From: Bugula neritina
Lineage: Eukaryota; Bryozoa; Gymnolaemata; Cheilostomatida; Bugulidae
Direction of reading: 5' to 3'
NCBI GenBank assembly: GCA_964035545.1
Contig: OZ037767.1
Span: 19,353,628 to 19,417,627, forward strand
Length of the DNA: 64,000 nucleotides
The notes beneath the pieces were generated by a model. It was not told where the DNA came from. It did not search any database and saw only the letters and a list, made by a program, of their open reading frames with translations. Each line of letters starts with the position of its first letter. Positions within the stretch are counted from its first letter, which is position 1. The position numbers were made by a program, and so were the translations under genes. Below, in pieces: positions 1 to 12,376 of the stretch.

Positions 1-180
1 TAAACTCAAGCCAGAGTGCTCAAGTGACTCTAGGGGTCACCTAGGAGTCACGAGCATTGCAAAATGCTAGCAGCTTGAGTTTGTGACCATGGTGAGAGTG
101 CTCAATCATTTAATGTCATTGCTGAGCATTAAATGAGAGCGTAATATCTCAATCTGTGGACAGCAGCTGTTTCGGGATTT

Positions 181-240
181 GTATATATTATATTATATTA
201 TTATTATATTATATATTATATATATATTATATATATATGT
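181..240. repeat. AT-rich simple repeat
   Basis: Irregular TA/TAT runs lie just upstream of the first visible receptor exon, in its preceding intron. Confidence 0.7.
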
Positions 241-263
241 AAAATATAGCATATGTAATGCAG

Positions 264-2017
264 GGACCGACACATATCTCCCAAGAAACAAAAACTACGC
301 CACTTCATCTTAATGGATACACGACTACAAAACCCACACCCACAGCACCAGTTGAATTTCAGGTTGCGACTTTACCACTAACCAGGTAAGTTTCAGCAAT
401 TTATTACCTATATTATCATATTTTCTATTTTCATTTTAACAAGTTGTAACTTGTTAATGAAAAGATAACATCTGAAATTGCTATGACTATGACCATGATT
501 ATGGAGCTACTGCACTATATATGCTATATTATGTGATGTGGGTCTGTATATATACACATGTGTGACTGTCAGGGATCTGCTAGTTTTAGCTTTTAATACT
601 CATGTATTGTAAAAAAAATAATTTGAACATTCTTCTGGCATTTTATTTGAATTTTGGATTTTGATGTAAATTATTGATATCTAATTTGGAAAAAGATGGC
701 AAAAGTAATTTTGAAAGAAATATTCATAAACTCATTTTTATTCAAACTTTTTTTCAGTTTGAATAAGAAGAGTTCAACATGGCTAGTGGCTACTATTATC
801 CTGGCTATTTTGTTGCTGCTGGTAGTTGCAATTCTCGTTGGTCTCATCTACTTAAGTAAAAACAAGAAAAGAAATCAAGTTGATTCAATGTATGCTGTGG
901 ACACCAAGAAAGCTGCAGACACAAACCCAAAACAACCTGGTTTGTGATAAACAATACTTAAGTTATGTAGTTACACGTGACTGAGTATTCTAAATTAGAT
1001 CGTAAAGTGAAGGAAACATATAGGAAAATATTGAAAAGTATAGTTTTTTAACTAAAAAATTGAAAAGAATATTTAAATATTGGTTACAGTTTACTATATC
1101 CTTGTTTTGATACTTTTTCTCTGTGTTGCAGTTGCACAATAACATGTACTGAAAAAAATCAATAAAACTGCATTCATGAATAGCTTGACTAATAAATATT
1201 TAACAAATACATATGCATTTTCAGACCCTCATTCTGTTGTTAGTATTGAACCAGCAGCAAGATTAGGTTTCTTGTTATTAATCTTTATTGTTTCACTGCA
1301 AAACTTTCCTGATAGCCATGGTAAACTTTTTCAGATATATATGAATCATTTGTGACTGAAAAATCAGGCAGTTCAGAGTGTGCTTCAAAGTTTAAGGAAA
1401 GTCCACCTCCATATCGGCTGGATGCTCCACCGACTTACTCCTCCGTGAGTATCACACACCTACAATCATACATGTTATGTTTGTAATAAACTTATTATAT
1501 AATATAAAATGGTAAATACTCTACTGGTTGGAGTATGGAAGAGATTCTTAGTTCACAGCAGTTAGTGGGTCTATCTGTCTGCTGAATAAGATGTGCACTT
1601 TTTAATTTTATTTGATGATTAAAATGTGTTTGGCATCAGAAGATCTATAATGCTATGAATTATTACTGCATGCAATGGTAAACCTAAGTACTAAGCATGC
1701 TGTTACACCTGCTCTCAGTTGTCTACTTAGATGTTGTCTTCTCTTCAGTTGGTTTGAACAGTTTGAACATAATTTACGAATATTTTAAAGTCAGAAACTA
1801 TTAAAACTGCATGACAATTAAATTCAACTATCTTTAGGCTGTCTAGCAGGAAGAAAAATGCACCAGCTCATATCAACCTACATTTCATGCCAGTCCCTTT
1901 ATTATAATAATTGTAACTCATCCAACATTCTACATTATATTACAGATCTGTTTGCGGGACTCAGTGAAGGAAAGACAACTCCCACATAGTCTGGCGACAT
2001 CACCTACTCTGAAGTAG
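264..2017 (+). CDS. 3' part of a single-pass membrane protein gene with PPxY tail
   Basis: Four exons can be joined in frame: 264-385, 758-929, 1335-1444 and 1946-2017 (TAG). Junction phases 2, 1 and 0 match at every splice, with standard AG acceptors and GT donors. The first visible exon is Thr/Pro-rich, like an extracellular stalk. The second holds a transmembrane segment (WLVATIILAILLLLVVAILV and on) followed by the stop-transfer run SKNKKR. The third carries two PPxY-like motifs, SPPPYRL and APPTYSS, which in known proteins bind WW domains of HECT-type ubiquitin ligases and adaptors. The last exon ends ATSPTLK. The gene starts upstream of the window, so the ectodomain and protein class are unknown. 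Type I topology is inferred from the basic residues after the membrane segment. Confidence 0.7.
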
Positions 2018-3473
2018 TTTATCTAGCATATTATTTTGATGACTCCTACACAGACTATTTCACAATGTCTTAGCAGCCAATGAAATGTGACAATTTCAAT
2101 ATAATATAGTCTTAAACTTATGCCTTTGCCAATATTATAAATAAGAGGATCAGAAAATATAAACGATATTATTGAAAAGTTTCATCAATCATAAGTTATA
2201 ACCTCTAAGCAGTGTTTGATATTTTATGCATGCAGTTTGCTGTGTTATGAGATACAAAGTTAAACTGACTAAATCAACCAATAAGGATTATTTATAGATA
2301 TAGATAACTTTCAGACGGAACAGAAGGGTTGTTAATGAAGTGGCGTAACTTTGGTGGTGAAGTGCTTTTGTCTAACAAAGCTGATTGATGATTAAAAAAA
2401 CTTTAATTATTTCTACAAGAATCAAACTTTCATTCAATTTGTTTTATCAAAAGGTTCATACAATGTCTTTTAAAAACTTCAGTTAAGTAAAACTAACATT
2501 GCTAAGACAGTCTCATTGCAGCCCAACTGCACTTTGAAAGATTGAAAAGCCATCAATCATATTTTATTCAAAATCCTTCGACAAATTTATGATTTAGAAT
2601 TAACATGAGTTTTAAAATATTTAAAACAAAAACCTTAAGACACTCACTTTTATTGATAACTTGGGGGCAGATAATACTATTATTACCGTAGCCAGTTTGT
2701 AGTACTACTGGCAGATTGGATTGAAGCAGCAGCTTTCAAAGCTACCAGCCTATAAAATACTCTACTAGCTAGCACTTAAAACATTACGTAGCACAGTAAA
2801 ATATCACATGCAGATTAACAAATCTTGTACTTTTGCCACAACTTTTTTTTGGGTAAGGAGAGTGATTAAATGCCCAAATCCTTGGAAAGAATAAACTGGT
2901 CAGTGTTTATCTTGTAATTATAATACCTTTAAAAAATTCATTAATTTATTTAAAGCAATAATTTTTTTGTTATCTAAACATAAATTGTATGAGGAATTTT
3001 AAGTTTCAACCAGGTTAGTCATCTAGTATCACAAGTATACTTTTGTATACGTAAGATGCTGGCAGTTGTTTCATTAAGGTTTTCTTATAACTTGTGATAC
3101 CGCTGACCTATTGAACTGTTCAGATGACAGCTCTTAGCTTGCAGCCTCCACATGGCAGTATACAAACCACAAAGAGGAAAGAAGCTGTAGTAGCAGATAA
3201 AAGAGTTTAGGGTTTGTATTCCTGTTAGGTAACTTTACCTGCCAAGCTCAAGAACACCTATAATTATGTCTGTTTTGTTACATAATAATAAACAATCGAT
3301 GCACTCAGCTCTACCTCCAGCTAACATAACAAAACATTATGCAACTAAAATGAGATTTAATAAAATAATGGAATTAAAGAATTATTTGCACCTCCAATTT
3401 TCCTAATTATAATATCATGTCAGTGGCCATTATTTCCTTCAGTGTCTGTATACAACTTACACTCTTGGCTAGA
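2018..3473 (+). other. receptor 3' flank and A1 upstream region
   Basis: No coding exon is seen. The part from about 3.12 kb onward is homologous, in reverse, to the upstream regions of A2 (13.1-13.4 kb) and A3 (57.2-57.5 kb). It therefore probably contains the A1 promoter, although no clear TATA box is visible. Confidence 0.5.
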
Positions 3474-3530
3474 GGTAAATATTCATTCACTCATCTGTCT
3501 TGATAACTGCTATACAATCTTTACTCTTAG
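3474..3530 (+). other. possible 5'UTR intron of A1
   Basis: A donor-like GAG|gtaaat at 3472-3479 and an acceptor-like ttactcttag lie just before the A1 ATG. The same pair is kept at A2 and A3. An intron of under 60 nt is short, so this is tentative. Confidence 0.3.
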
Positions 3531-3531
3531 A

Positions 3532-4200
3532 ATGAAAATCATAAAGTTTCTGATAACGTTTTGCTTTCTTATTATTTGTGCTGCAAATGCAAGATTTGTA
3601 AGTATAATATTGGTTTATTTGTTCAAGTATTGCTTGATGGTTTATATTTTAAAAAGCTTTTATAATTCTAACTGATGAAAAACAGTTTTTGACTTGAAGT
3701 AATATAAAATATAATTTTGCTTTGATAAAATTTTGACAATGAAACGGTAAATCCAAAATAATTATGTTTTAGTTATTTATAATTTCATTAGAACTAGTTA
3801 GTATTAATGTATTCAAATTGTGATGAAAGCATGTTTAAACGCTTGTAGTTGTGTGTCACATAATAATCTGCATTTTAGTTAGTGGGAAAGTCTGTGCTGA
3901 ACATCAGTAGAAGAAACCATATTCGAAATAGAAGAGGTCAGTTTATAACTAAATTTAGTGTAAAAAATAAACTTTTAACACTCCATTACTATGCTTATAA
4001 TTGTGCAGTTTATTATTTGTTGTAAACATATTTTAATGAGCAACCTTTTTGTATATTATATGTAAATTAATACATTTAATAAATATTACTTTATACATAA
4101 TTCTCATTTGACAGGAATAGCTGAAAATGTAAAAGATACAGTCACTGCTTCTAGCAGAGAAGTACTGCTAGAAGTGGCTAGGAAGTATGCGTTACCATGA
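3532..4200 (+). CDS. A1: secreted peptide precursor, family A
   Basis: Three exons, 3532-3597, 3879-3936 and 4115-4200 (TGA), join with phases 0 and 1 to give 69 residues. Exon 1 is a signal peptide (MKIIKFLITFCFLIICAANA, then RF at its end). Exon 2 is a 19-residue basic propeptide ending HIRNRR, a convertase-type site. The codon split by intron 2 gives Gly. Exon 3 encodes the putative mature peptide: it starts GIAENV, ends SSREVLLEVARKYALP and looks amphipathic. All three exons are intact, and two other copies share the structure, which supports a real gene. The family is not recognised and secretion is inferred. A polyadenylation signal AATAAA lies at 4313-4318. Confidence 0.72.
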
Positions 4201-4312
4201 CATCAATGAAGTTGTTTATATGACCTAAACTTTTTGAGCTAAATGCCACATCAACCTCGCTTTCGTCATTTTTTGATATGATAATTGTTATGTATAATTA
4301 AAACATATTTAT

Positions 4313-4318
4313 AATAAA
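4313..4318 (+). terminator. A1 poly(A) signal
   Basis: AATAAA about 110 nt after the A1 stop codon. The matching signal is conserved at A2 and A3. Confidence 0.5.
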
Positions 4319-4609
4319 TTTATTACTATTAGAGTGAGTCTATATATGCCTTATTTATATAAATTTTCCATTTCCTGATGAAATGGTTATTAGGCTAAGG
4401 AATATTGCTCTAAATGTGGTTAGAGAGTGCCTAGTTGCAGCTTGTACATGTGTAAAGTAATATACAGCTGTAATATGATATACATAGCAACTAACCCTTA
4501 CATTTTAATAGAACAGAATCTCTCTTCCAACTTGGTTGTAAATCAAAGAATATATTAACGCATACTAAAGAAATGAATATTTTTAAATGCTTAACATATG
4601 TTTTATTAC

Positions 4610-4939
4610 AAGGATGTCCAACAGGAGGCCCAGGGCTGAATGCGGGCCCCCAGCTTACATTAATATGGCCCTCAAAGGCATAACAAATAAAATTATTTTT
4701 CTCACAGATGCGAATTAAAGTAGAAAACCACCTCCTAAAAGTTTTATTTTTATATGTGCTAAAAGCATTCAGCTTACAGTAACTATTGGGACTTAATCAT
4801 GTAATGATTCATAAGAATTTGAAATAAAGTCACTTGAAAAAACTGATACTGTGGCCCCCAGCTGAAGTTTCCAATGTCGCCCTCGCCACAAAATATTTCA
4901 TTTCCGTGGCCCTCAATCTGAAAAGGTTGGACACCCCAG
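4610..4939. mobile_element. hAT-like nonautonomous transposon
   Basis: Terminal inverted repeats read AGGATGTCCAACAGGAGGCCC on the left and, in reverse complement, TGGGGTGTCCAACC then a diverged GGCC stretch on the right. The element is flanked by a direct repeat TTTTATTAC (4601-4609 and 4940-4948), which fits an 8-9 bp hAT target-site duplication. The interior has GGCCC-rich blocks and no transposase frame. The termini resemble the widespread hAT end GGTGTCCAACC. Confidence 0.72.
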
Positions 4940-4949
4940 TTTTATTACA

Positions 4950-6640
4950 TAAAAATATTTTTGCTGTACCTACACCTCCAAAAATTGATATATTATAGGT
5001 ATAAATTATAACCATTTTTACAGCAATTTACTTTTGCAATTTTAGTAACAAGAAATTACCTAAGTGCAAGCTAATGCATCTATAACATTAATTTGAAAAA
5101 AAAAACATACTAATTACAAATAAATGTATAAGCTTTTACATAAAATGCACTAATTTCATAAGTGATGCCCTCAAATTCTTCACACTAATCATAATATAAA
5201 CTTAAACTAACTGATTCTTATATAAATAGTTGTTTACATGGTGTTTACTCTTCTTTCATACACTAGACGTCACCAACTTATTAAACGCTTTAACAACTTA
5301 TATGCATTTAATATACAACGCAGTGGTGAAAAGTTTGTTGCTGTTCAAACATTTCATATTATACAGATGAGATAATTGTGAAAAACAAAAACTGATTCAA
5401 ATAATCGGGTCTATCACACATGTTGAAGCTTGCTCTTACTAATAGAAAAGCCATACATTCTTAATGCCTCAGCATTGGTAAATATTATATAACAGGTCAT
5501 AGTTTACTTTGAAGTAGTTGGCTTTTGAATAAAAATTTCCTTTCCTTCTTTTTGGTGCATAAATTTGCTGCCAATGTCTGAATTTCATTAGTTCTTGCTT
5601 AACTATTTTTACCACTAATTAGGAAAATGCTGATTTGAAAATCTTGATATTAGACTAAAATCGATTTTTAGTTTCATTTCTGGAAATTTTTTTCACAGAA
5701 CTACTATAAATGTTGTTTCTGAATTTATTTTATGATTTGTTGAAAATTTGTTTTGCTTTTTAAAATAATGAATAAAACACATCATTTTCTAAGGCATTTA
5801 TTTAGTATGCATATTTTGATATTTAAGTGAATAGTAGGTTTTTCAACAATACATTTTACATAATTATGGCTAAACAATAGACAATTTGTTTGGAAACGAG
5901 TTGCTGTAAAGGTAGAATATATGCACATTAATACCAGATGCAAAACAGTATGTTTATATGTTTTCTCAGCATCACTGAAGGTTTATACTTCATGATTTTC
6001 AGTCAGAGTAACTGTTATCTTGCAGTCAATAAAGGTATGGATACGCCATAAGACAGGATAGCTATTATTATATTACGGTACATTTTACCTTCCTTCCATT
6101 TTGAAAACACTTTCCAGAGATATAATTATATTCATAGTTATAATTTACTTGCCTTGTTTTCCTGCCAAATGCTACCTTTTCTTAGCATTTAACTATAATC
6201 TGCTTTTACAAGCATTTCAACCAGAGGTTTTTCATGTAGGGAAAGATTGTCAGTACGATTTTCGGTTTGTATATATTATAGTTTGTCCAGGAAAATTACT
6301 TATAATGAGTATTTAATTAGATGTGTTAGTTTTCCTTTCAGCTTAGTTTGCATAAAACCATTTATTGTATTACCTTATTTTTCTAGGATAACATTATAGT
6401 GCTATGTTTCTGAGTTTCTCTAACAAAAGTATGTACGGAGCAGGTGTAATACTCTGACTGTATTATGGAAAGTGCTTAAAGAGGCAGATAAAGGGCTTTT
6501 GTCTCTAGTTTTCATGGCATCTAATTTTTAGATTTAGTAGAGTAATAATTATATAAATTATAAGTTTGTTTACTTATAAAGAACTAAAGTTGTGAGAATA
6601 AGTAGTTGTTGTAGGTTTATCATCAATTACTAGTTTTAAA
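4950..6640. other. gene-free stretch between A1 and B1
   Basis: AT-rich sequence without a supportable exon. The part from about 5.6 kb onward is homologous in inverted orientation to about 54.7-55.8 kb, upstream of pseudogene B4, so it belongs to the same duplicated unit. Confidence 0.5.
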
Positions 6641-6661
6641 CGCCCAATGCACTTGAGAGTA

Positions 6662-6669
6662 TATAAATA
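6662..6669 (+). promoter_or_regulatory. B1 TATA box
   Basis: TATAAATA followed by AGAGAGCATGT, about 67 nt before the B1 ATG. The same block occurs upstream of B2. Confidence 0.6.
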
Positions 6670-6735
6670 GAGAGCATGTCACCTGCACTCACATTTCAAC
6701 TTCTCTCTTGGTACTCTGCCGAACTTATTGGCAAG

Positions 6736-7776
6736 ATGAGCGTCAGATCTTTCATAAATCTTTGCATACTTACTATTCACCTTATGGAGATTATCATGTA
6801 AGTACTGTCTTCTATAATACCGTAATGATTTTGGGAGTTTCTTGATAAGGTTGAAATACTTTATACAAACATTTTTGAGACTAAAAATGAATTTTTTTTT
6901 ATTTTTTTAGCAAACAATAGAACTATATATTAAGCTAACAAACGCCAAAAATATAATGAAATTGAATTAATACACAAGTATTTATTGATTCTGTAATGAC
7001 TAAAAAAAGTAAAAATTGCAACACAACTTTTAATAATAATCTGTTTATAGTAATTCCCTAAAACCAACCTTGAGTGATGCTTTCTATGTCATCACAGCAA
7101 GTGTATCGTTATTTTAACTACCTTCTATTAATATTAAATTTGAGTTTTTAACTTTTGTCTTGAAAAATTTAAAATGTGTATATAACTTTTTCAACACTAA
7201 ACAATTAACAAATAAAGTTTATAAATATTGTACATTGTTATTTTGCTTATTGAGCAAAGTCTTACAAAACTTAATGGATTGTTTTTGCTCAACAAATTTT
7301 AATGCTGGTCCAGCAAGAAGTAAATTCTTTATAAAAAAGCTTTGGTTTGTTAAGTAAATGTTAAGCAGCCCAAAACTGTAAACTGTGGCATTTACAGAAT
7401 GATGACTTGGCATCCAGTGATTTGCTTAGCAAGAGTTCATACTATCCCTCTTAGCCGTATTTTGCCACTCAAAAGTTGTGTTACCTTGTATGGAGCATCT
7501 CAGCACGCCACATCTCTTTGTTTGAGAGTTGTATTTCCCTGTCTGAAGTATTTTATTATTCTCTATTTCAGTCTGTCCCGCATCTTGTGGACGTGGATGT
7601 CAATACTATAACCACACAGTCTACCAGAGGGAGGAAGTGTGAGTTTATAATAGATTAGATAATAGAAGTTTTCTTCTTTTGTCTTAGGCTCACTGCATAT
7701 CTGTATTGTAATTATTTTATTATATTAAATATATCATATTTTATTAACAGCATTTACAGACAACTTACCTCCATGA
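6736..7776 (+). pseudogene. B1: chimeric family B/C peptide gene, frameshifted
   Basis: Exon 1 (6736-6797) is a family B signal peptide exon starting MSVRSF. It is 62 nt long where B2 and B3 have 63, so it ends out of frame with exon 2. Exon 2 (7572-7638) is family B-like: SVPHLVDVDVN at the start and TTQSTRGRK at the end, then a phase 1 split codon. Exon 3 (from 7751) is not B-like but matches family C exon 3, and stops early after SFTDNLPP (TGA 7774-7776). The original C frame would have run on to about 7850. B1 thus looks like a B-C hybrid, with the single-base deletion and early stop arguing that it is dead or recently broken. The deletion is shared with B4, so it is unlikely to be a sequencing error. 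Confidence 0.6.
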
Positions 7777-7972
7777 AATCAAAAAACTACTCATCACAGA
7801 AATTACAGGAAATCAAACACCTTACAAGATATTTTGAGAAGAATTGCTAATAATATGGTAGATGTTACTTTAGAAGAAACATACTTTTATTTATACAATT
7901 AAAACAAATAGAATATCTTTATATTAATGTTTTCTTGTATTTCGAAGACAACATAATGTTTAAATAAAATAT

Positions 7973-7978
7973 TGTGAT
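7973..7978 (+). terminator. B1 poly(A) signal
   Basis: AATAAA in the context TTTAAATAAAATATTGTGA, matching the signal downstream of C1 and C2. Confidence 0.45.
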
Positions 7979-8123
7979 GAGCTTTACAGGTCTTGTTTTG
8001 GTACTCAATATACTTTCTGTGCTGTTTGTGTATTATATATAAGGACAAACTACTAGTCATTGGTTTGAATATGAATAACAAGTAGCTGTCGAAAGTAGAC
8101 TTTTGGAGTAGATTGTAACACAT

Positions 8124-10440
8124 GTAGATGTATTTACTTTTTTTGAATCTTAATTAAAGATATAATAGACTATAGAGGAATAATTTGAAAATTGCTACAA
8201 TGTTCAAAAATACTCTTTCTCATTGTAAGGTGTCTCAAAATACAATTTTATGAAATTGAAATGACATACCATAAACACAATGATCAACTTTTCTCATTAT
8301 CTATAAACAAAGCAAAGATTAAAATGTGCTATTTCTAAATTCTAGCAGTTTTTAATATTTACTCTCAAAAACTGAAAGTTTATGTAACTCAGTAAAGATG
8401 AAGATACACTTAACGCAGCAAACATAATGCAAGCTGTGTTTATGATTTCTTAAGAAAATGTTTTGTAAATTAATTAAACCTTTTGCAAAACATCATGTTT
8501 TTTCAAAGAATAATAAAATTAACTATAATATGTCATAAACTAATAGAAAAATTAGAGTTGTGGTAGAATATCATATTATTGTGAAGCATGATGTAATCAT
8601 TTAAATTAGTGAGTTTCTAACAGAAATAAAGTAACAGAATACTAGAAGGGTTGTGTTAGTATTTTTACTCTCTTCAGCATTTCAATCATTACACAATCAA
8701 GCCACAAAAACGGGAGTCCAGGCCCTTCTCGTGACCTATGAAATTTTATTAGATTTGGAGGAGCATTTAGTTTGCACAAGTTTATTTAATAGCTTAGATG
8801 ACCTCACATTATTAGCTATGGAATTGAGCTAACTGCAGTCTTACTATGTATAGATAAGACTATGATATGATAGATAAAACGTTATTGAAAGCTCCTACAA
8901 TAAACTCACCATTAACTGTAACAAAACATAGTAACATTTATAGAAACACTAATGGCATTGTTTCTGTTACTTACTCTTCTCAGTAACTAAACATTAATTG
9001 TATAGGGGCACTGTAATGCTATGTTTTTTGTTGCTAGGTAGTGACAGCTTGTAATGTGATCACGTGACTGGTCACATGATAGTTATGGAACAGCTAGCAG
9101 CCCTTTCATAGAATATATTACTCAGTAACTTTGAGGCAGTTCAGGTTTGTAGAAGGTAAAGTTTATAATATTATTTTCATCCAAGTTCGCACCTATATTA
9201 CTATATGCTATAGGTAAAATAATATGTGTAAAAATCCCTGATCTCTTGGAATCAGGTTTTACAGTACAAGAGTTGCCTAATTTGTAGATAATAACTGCAC
9301 ATCTATCTTTCTACATAACATCAGCAGAGCTGCATTTGAACTGGAGCATTTCAGCTATATACTTCATGTACTTTTTATTTGCTAGCAAAAAGCTTGCCAT
9401 CAGATGGCATTCACTGTGCATTTAGAACGTGACTTTACAAATCTGTACTAGACTGAAGACTATAAAATAGAGGCTATGTCATTATTTGACATGCATGTTA
9501 TTATGTTTAATTTTGACAGTTCGGATGCTAATTTATTTTTTATATTTGCTCATACATGTTATTTATTTCTATTATTATTCACGTGCAGCAAATAATCAAA
9601 AAGTTTTTACCAATAAACAACTAATTATAATTTAACTTATCACAGGATGAACTCTTGCCTTAAAGTTACAAAAATGTAACAGAAGTTGATTTTTGCTCAT
9701 CTTTGATCTCTAAACATGATCTGCTGTTTAATCAATGACAAACTCATACTCGCTCAGGAAGAACTTCTGGTAGAAAGTTTTGTCCTAAATTCTGGCTCCA
9801 CAAGATGTAGGGTTACTGTCTGATTGTTTTATATAAAAGAGAACACATTACTAACAGATATTCTGATTGGCTGACATAAAACAGAGTAACCTTACATGAT
9901 TGGCTGATTCCACATTATGGCTGAAAGTAAGACAGTTTCGGTAAACGGTGTCTTATAATTTAGTAATCAGCTTTCTTCATAAGAATAGGCCATGAATAAC
10001 CCAGCAAAAGAAAAGTGAATGAAAATTATAACGATATCTCACCATTCTAAAACACATCTGCTCAAAAACAGTTGTGCAATATTTTTATGTGAAATATTCT
10101 ATATATTTTAAATTTATAATTCTTGAGTTCATTTTCAGAACTCACAGTTTAAATATTTTAAAATTGTAGTTCAAAATTATATATCTGGAAGTTTAGGTTT
10201 TATGATAACAAACCAGTTTTGATTTGTAGTTTCACAGATCAGTATTATTCTATACATAATAAATTTAAATCTAACTGGTATTATAATGTAAAATATTTTA
10301 AATATCGAAATCTGACTGCGATAATACAATATGGAATATTTATATTTTTAGTTTTTTAGATGTGCATCTAATACTATGTCTAACTTGTAGGTATAGAATG
10401 TACCAAGTACTTCCGTTTTATGTGCATGTATTTATATTGT
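8124..10440. other. gene-free AT-rich spacer
   Basis: I see no supportable exon, transposon end or tandem array here. Short open frames lack splice context and codon structure. Confidence 0.5.
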
Positions 10441-10471
10441 GTGTTTGATTTCTAGATAAAAATATAGAATA

Positions 10472-10640
10472 TTGTTTAACACTGCCAGTACAGATGAGCC
10501 TGGTAGAGATTGGATGAAGAATATTCCAGATAAAGGCTACACTATAAATGAGTTGAGACATGAAAGTAGACGTCATACTGTGATTCATGTTATTCTGTGG
10601 GAAGACATTCCTACAGATATTCACACTCTGTTCCTTCATC
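10472..10640 (+). other. unassigned open segment, possible decayed exon
   Basis: A frame reading NTASTDEPGRDW then RRHTVIHVILWEDIPTDIH is uninterrupted for about 55 codons, just upstream of the LRR exons. The TVIHVILWED stretch is vaguely like the later strands of a TIR domain, but it is too short to assign. No convincing donor is seen. It may be an old exon of the neighbouring LRR gene or chance. Confidence 0.25.
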
Positions 10641-10777
10641 TGAGGTTGAAAGAGATGTTGTCCTATACTTTCTATAGAAGGTGGTATATAGTATATCAGT
10701 ATAAGTTTATACTATTATATTCTATATATAGTGTATACCAGTATATTGGATATTATCCTACTATTGGTCTATTATAG

Positions 10778-10921
10778 TGTATCTCAACTGAGAAATCTTC
10801 AAATACTGAGTATATCAAAGAATTGGCTTGCTGACAATCTGCCAGATAATATGTTTTCGTCTCTACAATCTCTGAGAGAGTTGGATATCAGTTACTGTAA
10901 ACTCAGGACTCTACCAAAAAG
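10778..10921 (+). CDS. leucine-rich-repeat exon
   Basis: A 144-nt exon with acceptor attatag and donor AAG|gtaaat; both ends are in phase 2. It encodes two LRR units: SQLRNLQILSISKNWLADNL, then LPDNMFSSLQSLRELDISYC and a KLRTLPK end. LRR proteins of this style occur in innate-immune and Roco-type families. The frame is intact. The next exon downstream is homologous but frameshifted, so the parent gene may be degenerating. Confidence 0.6.
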
Positions 10922-11117
10922 GTAAATTGATATCTAAAACTAAATCTTATTAATATTATTTTTAAAAAAGTATTTTGTTTGCTTCAGATCACATATATAA
11001 TTTATATTGCATAAGAGTAATTCAGCTTCACATATCAGTATACATGCATGATATGTGCTGTATAATGCTTATATTCTGAAAATATATGATATTTTACACA
11101 TATTTGTTATATTACAG

Positions 11118-11260
11118 CGTATCTCAACTGAGAAATCTTCAAATACTGAACATGTCATGGAGTAACTTGTCTGATAATCTACCAGATGATGTGTTTATTT
11201 CTTTACGATTACTGAGAAAGTTGACATCAGTGGCTGTGGACTGAGTGCTCTACCAACTTG
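11118..11260 (+). pseudogene. frameshifted LRR exon
   Basis: Close homologue of the preceding LRR exon (SQLRNLQILNMSW, LPDDVFISLRLLRKL) but 143 nt long instead of 144. A base is missing near 11222, after RKL, so the frame runs into TGA. Restoring the register by eye would continue the LRR pattern, so this is either a real lesion or an assembly base error. The donor ACTTG|gtgtgt is intact. Confidence 0.55.
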
Positions 11261-12235
11261 GTGTGTACTGTATATATACATAGTATAATAACTATAATAA
11301 CATGAGACTGCATACTCTCCTCCAAGTCTGCAGTCAGTGAGAATATCTTGTGAAGTCCATAAAAATGTCAACGCATATGCTCAAATAAAATAAACTGATG
11401 GTTTTAACAAATTTCATTCAACATATTTGGCACTGATGATGAATATCAATAGTGAGAGTTAGTGATGTCACATGTATGAAAGGAGAATTAACATAGGAAC
11501 ATCAAGTAAACAACTATATAAGAATCAGCTAGTTCAAGCTTATGCGATTAGTGTGAAAAATTTGAGGGCTTCACTTATGAAGTTAGTGCATTTTATGTGA
11601 AAGCTTATACATTTATTTGTAATTAGTATGTTTTCTTCAAATTAATGTTATAGATGCAATAGCTCTCACTTAAGTAATTTTTTGTTACTAAAATTGAAAA
11701 GGTAAATTAGTGTGAACAGTTATAATTTAAGGCTATATATCAATGTTTGAACATGCAGTTGCAGCAACAATCTTTTTATGTAATAATGTGTATGCTAAGC
11801 ATTTTAAAATTTAAATCTCAAGTAACTTCTTTAGTATGCTTTAATTGGTTGCAACATTTTTGTAATGGAGATTCCCCAATAAAAATGGTAGAGTTGGTTA
11901 CTACGTATATCACATTACAACTGTAATATTATAATACATAGGAGTTATATAACTTTATGATTGATAAACTATATTAGTGGAAAGTTGACAAGACTGAAAT
12001 AGAATTAACCAGTAGCATTGTCAGCAGCAGCAGCCTAGGAAGTACAGCACTGACCTATGCAATGAGTCATGATTTTGAAGTTTGGCAGAGCTATGGGCAT
12101 TTGATTATAGTTGCTTCTGTGTTGCAACTAGACACTCTCTAACCATGTTTAGAGCCATAGCCTGTAACCTAATGACCATTTCATCATGAAATGAAGAATT
12201 TATATAAATAAGGTATCTAGTACTCTAATAGTGAG
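11261..12235. other. gene-free spacer before block I
   Basis: No exon recognised. From about 12.19 kb the sequence becomes homologous to 56.25 kb, marking the left edge of the large duplication. Confidence 0.5.
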
Positions 12236-12238
12236 AGA

Positions 12239-12244
12239 TTTATT
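12239..12244 (-). terminator. A2 poly(A) signal
   Basis: AATAAA on the minus strand about 130 nt beyond the A2 stop, at the position conserved in A1 and A3. Confidence 0.45.
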
Positions 12245-12376
12245 ATAAATATGTTTTAATTATACATAATAATTAATATATTAAATAATGACAAAAGTGC
12301 AGTTGCTGTGACATTTAGCTCAACAAGCTGTAGAATAGTATGTAGAGTTTAGTTCATATAAACGAACTCATTGGTG

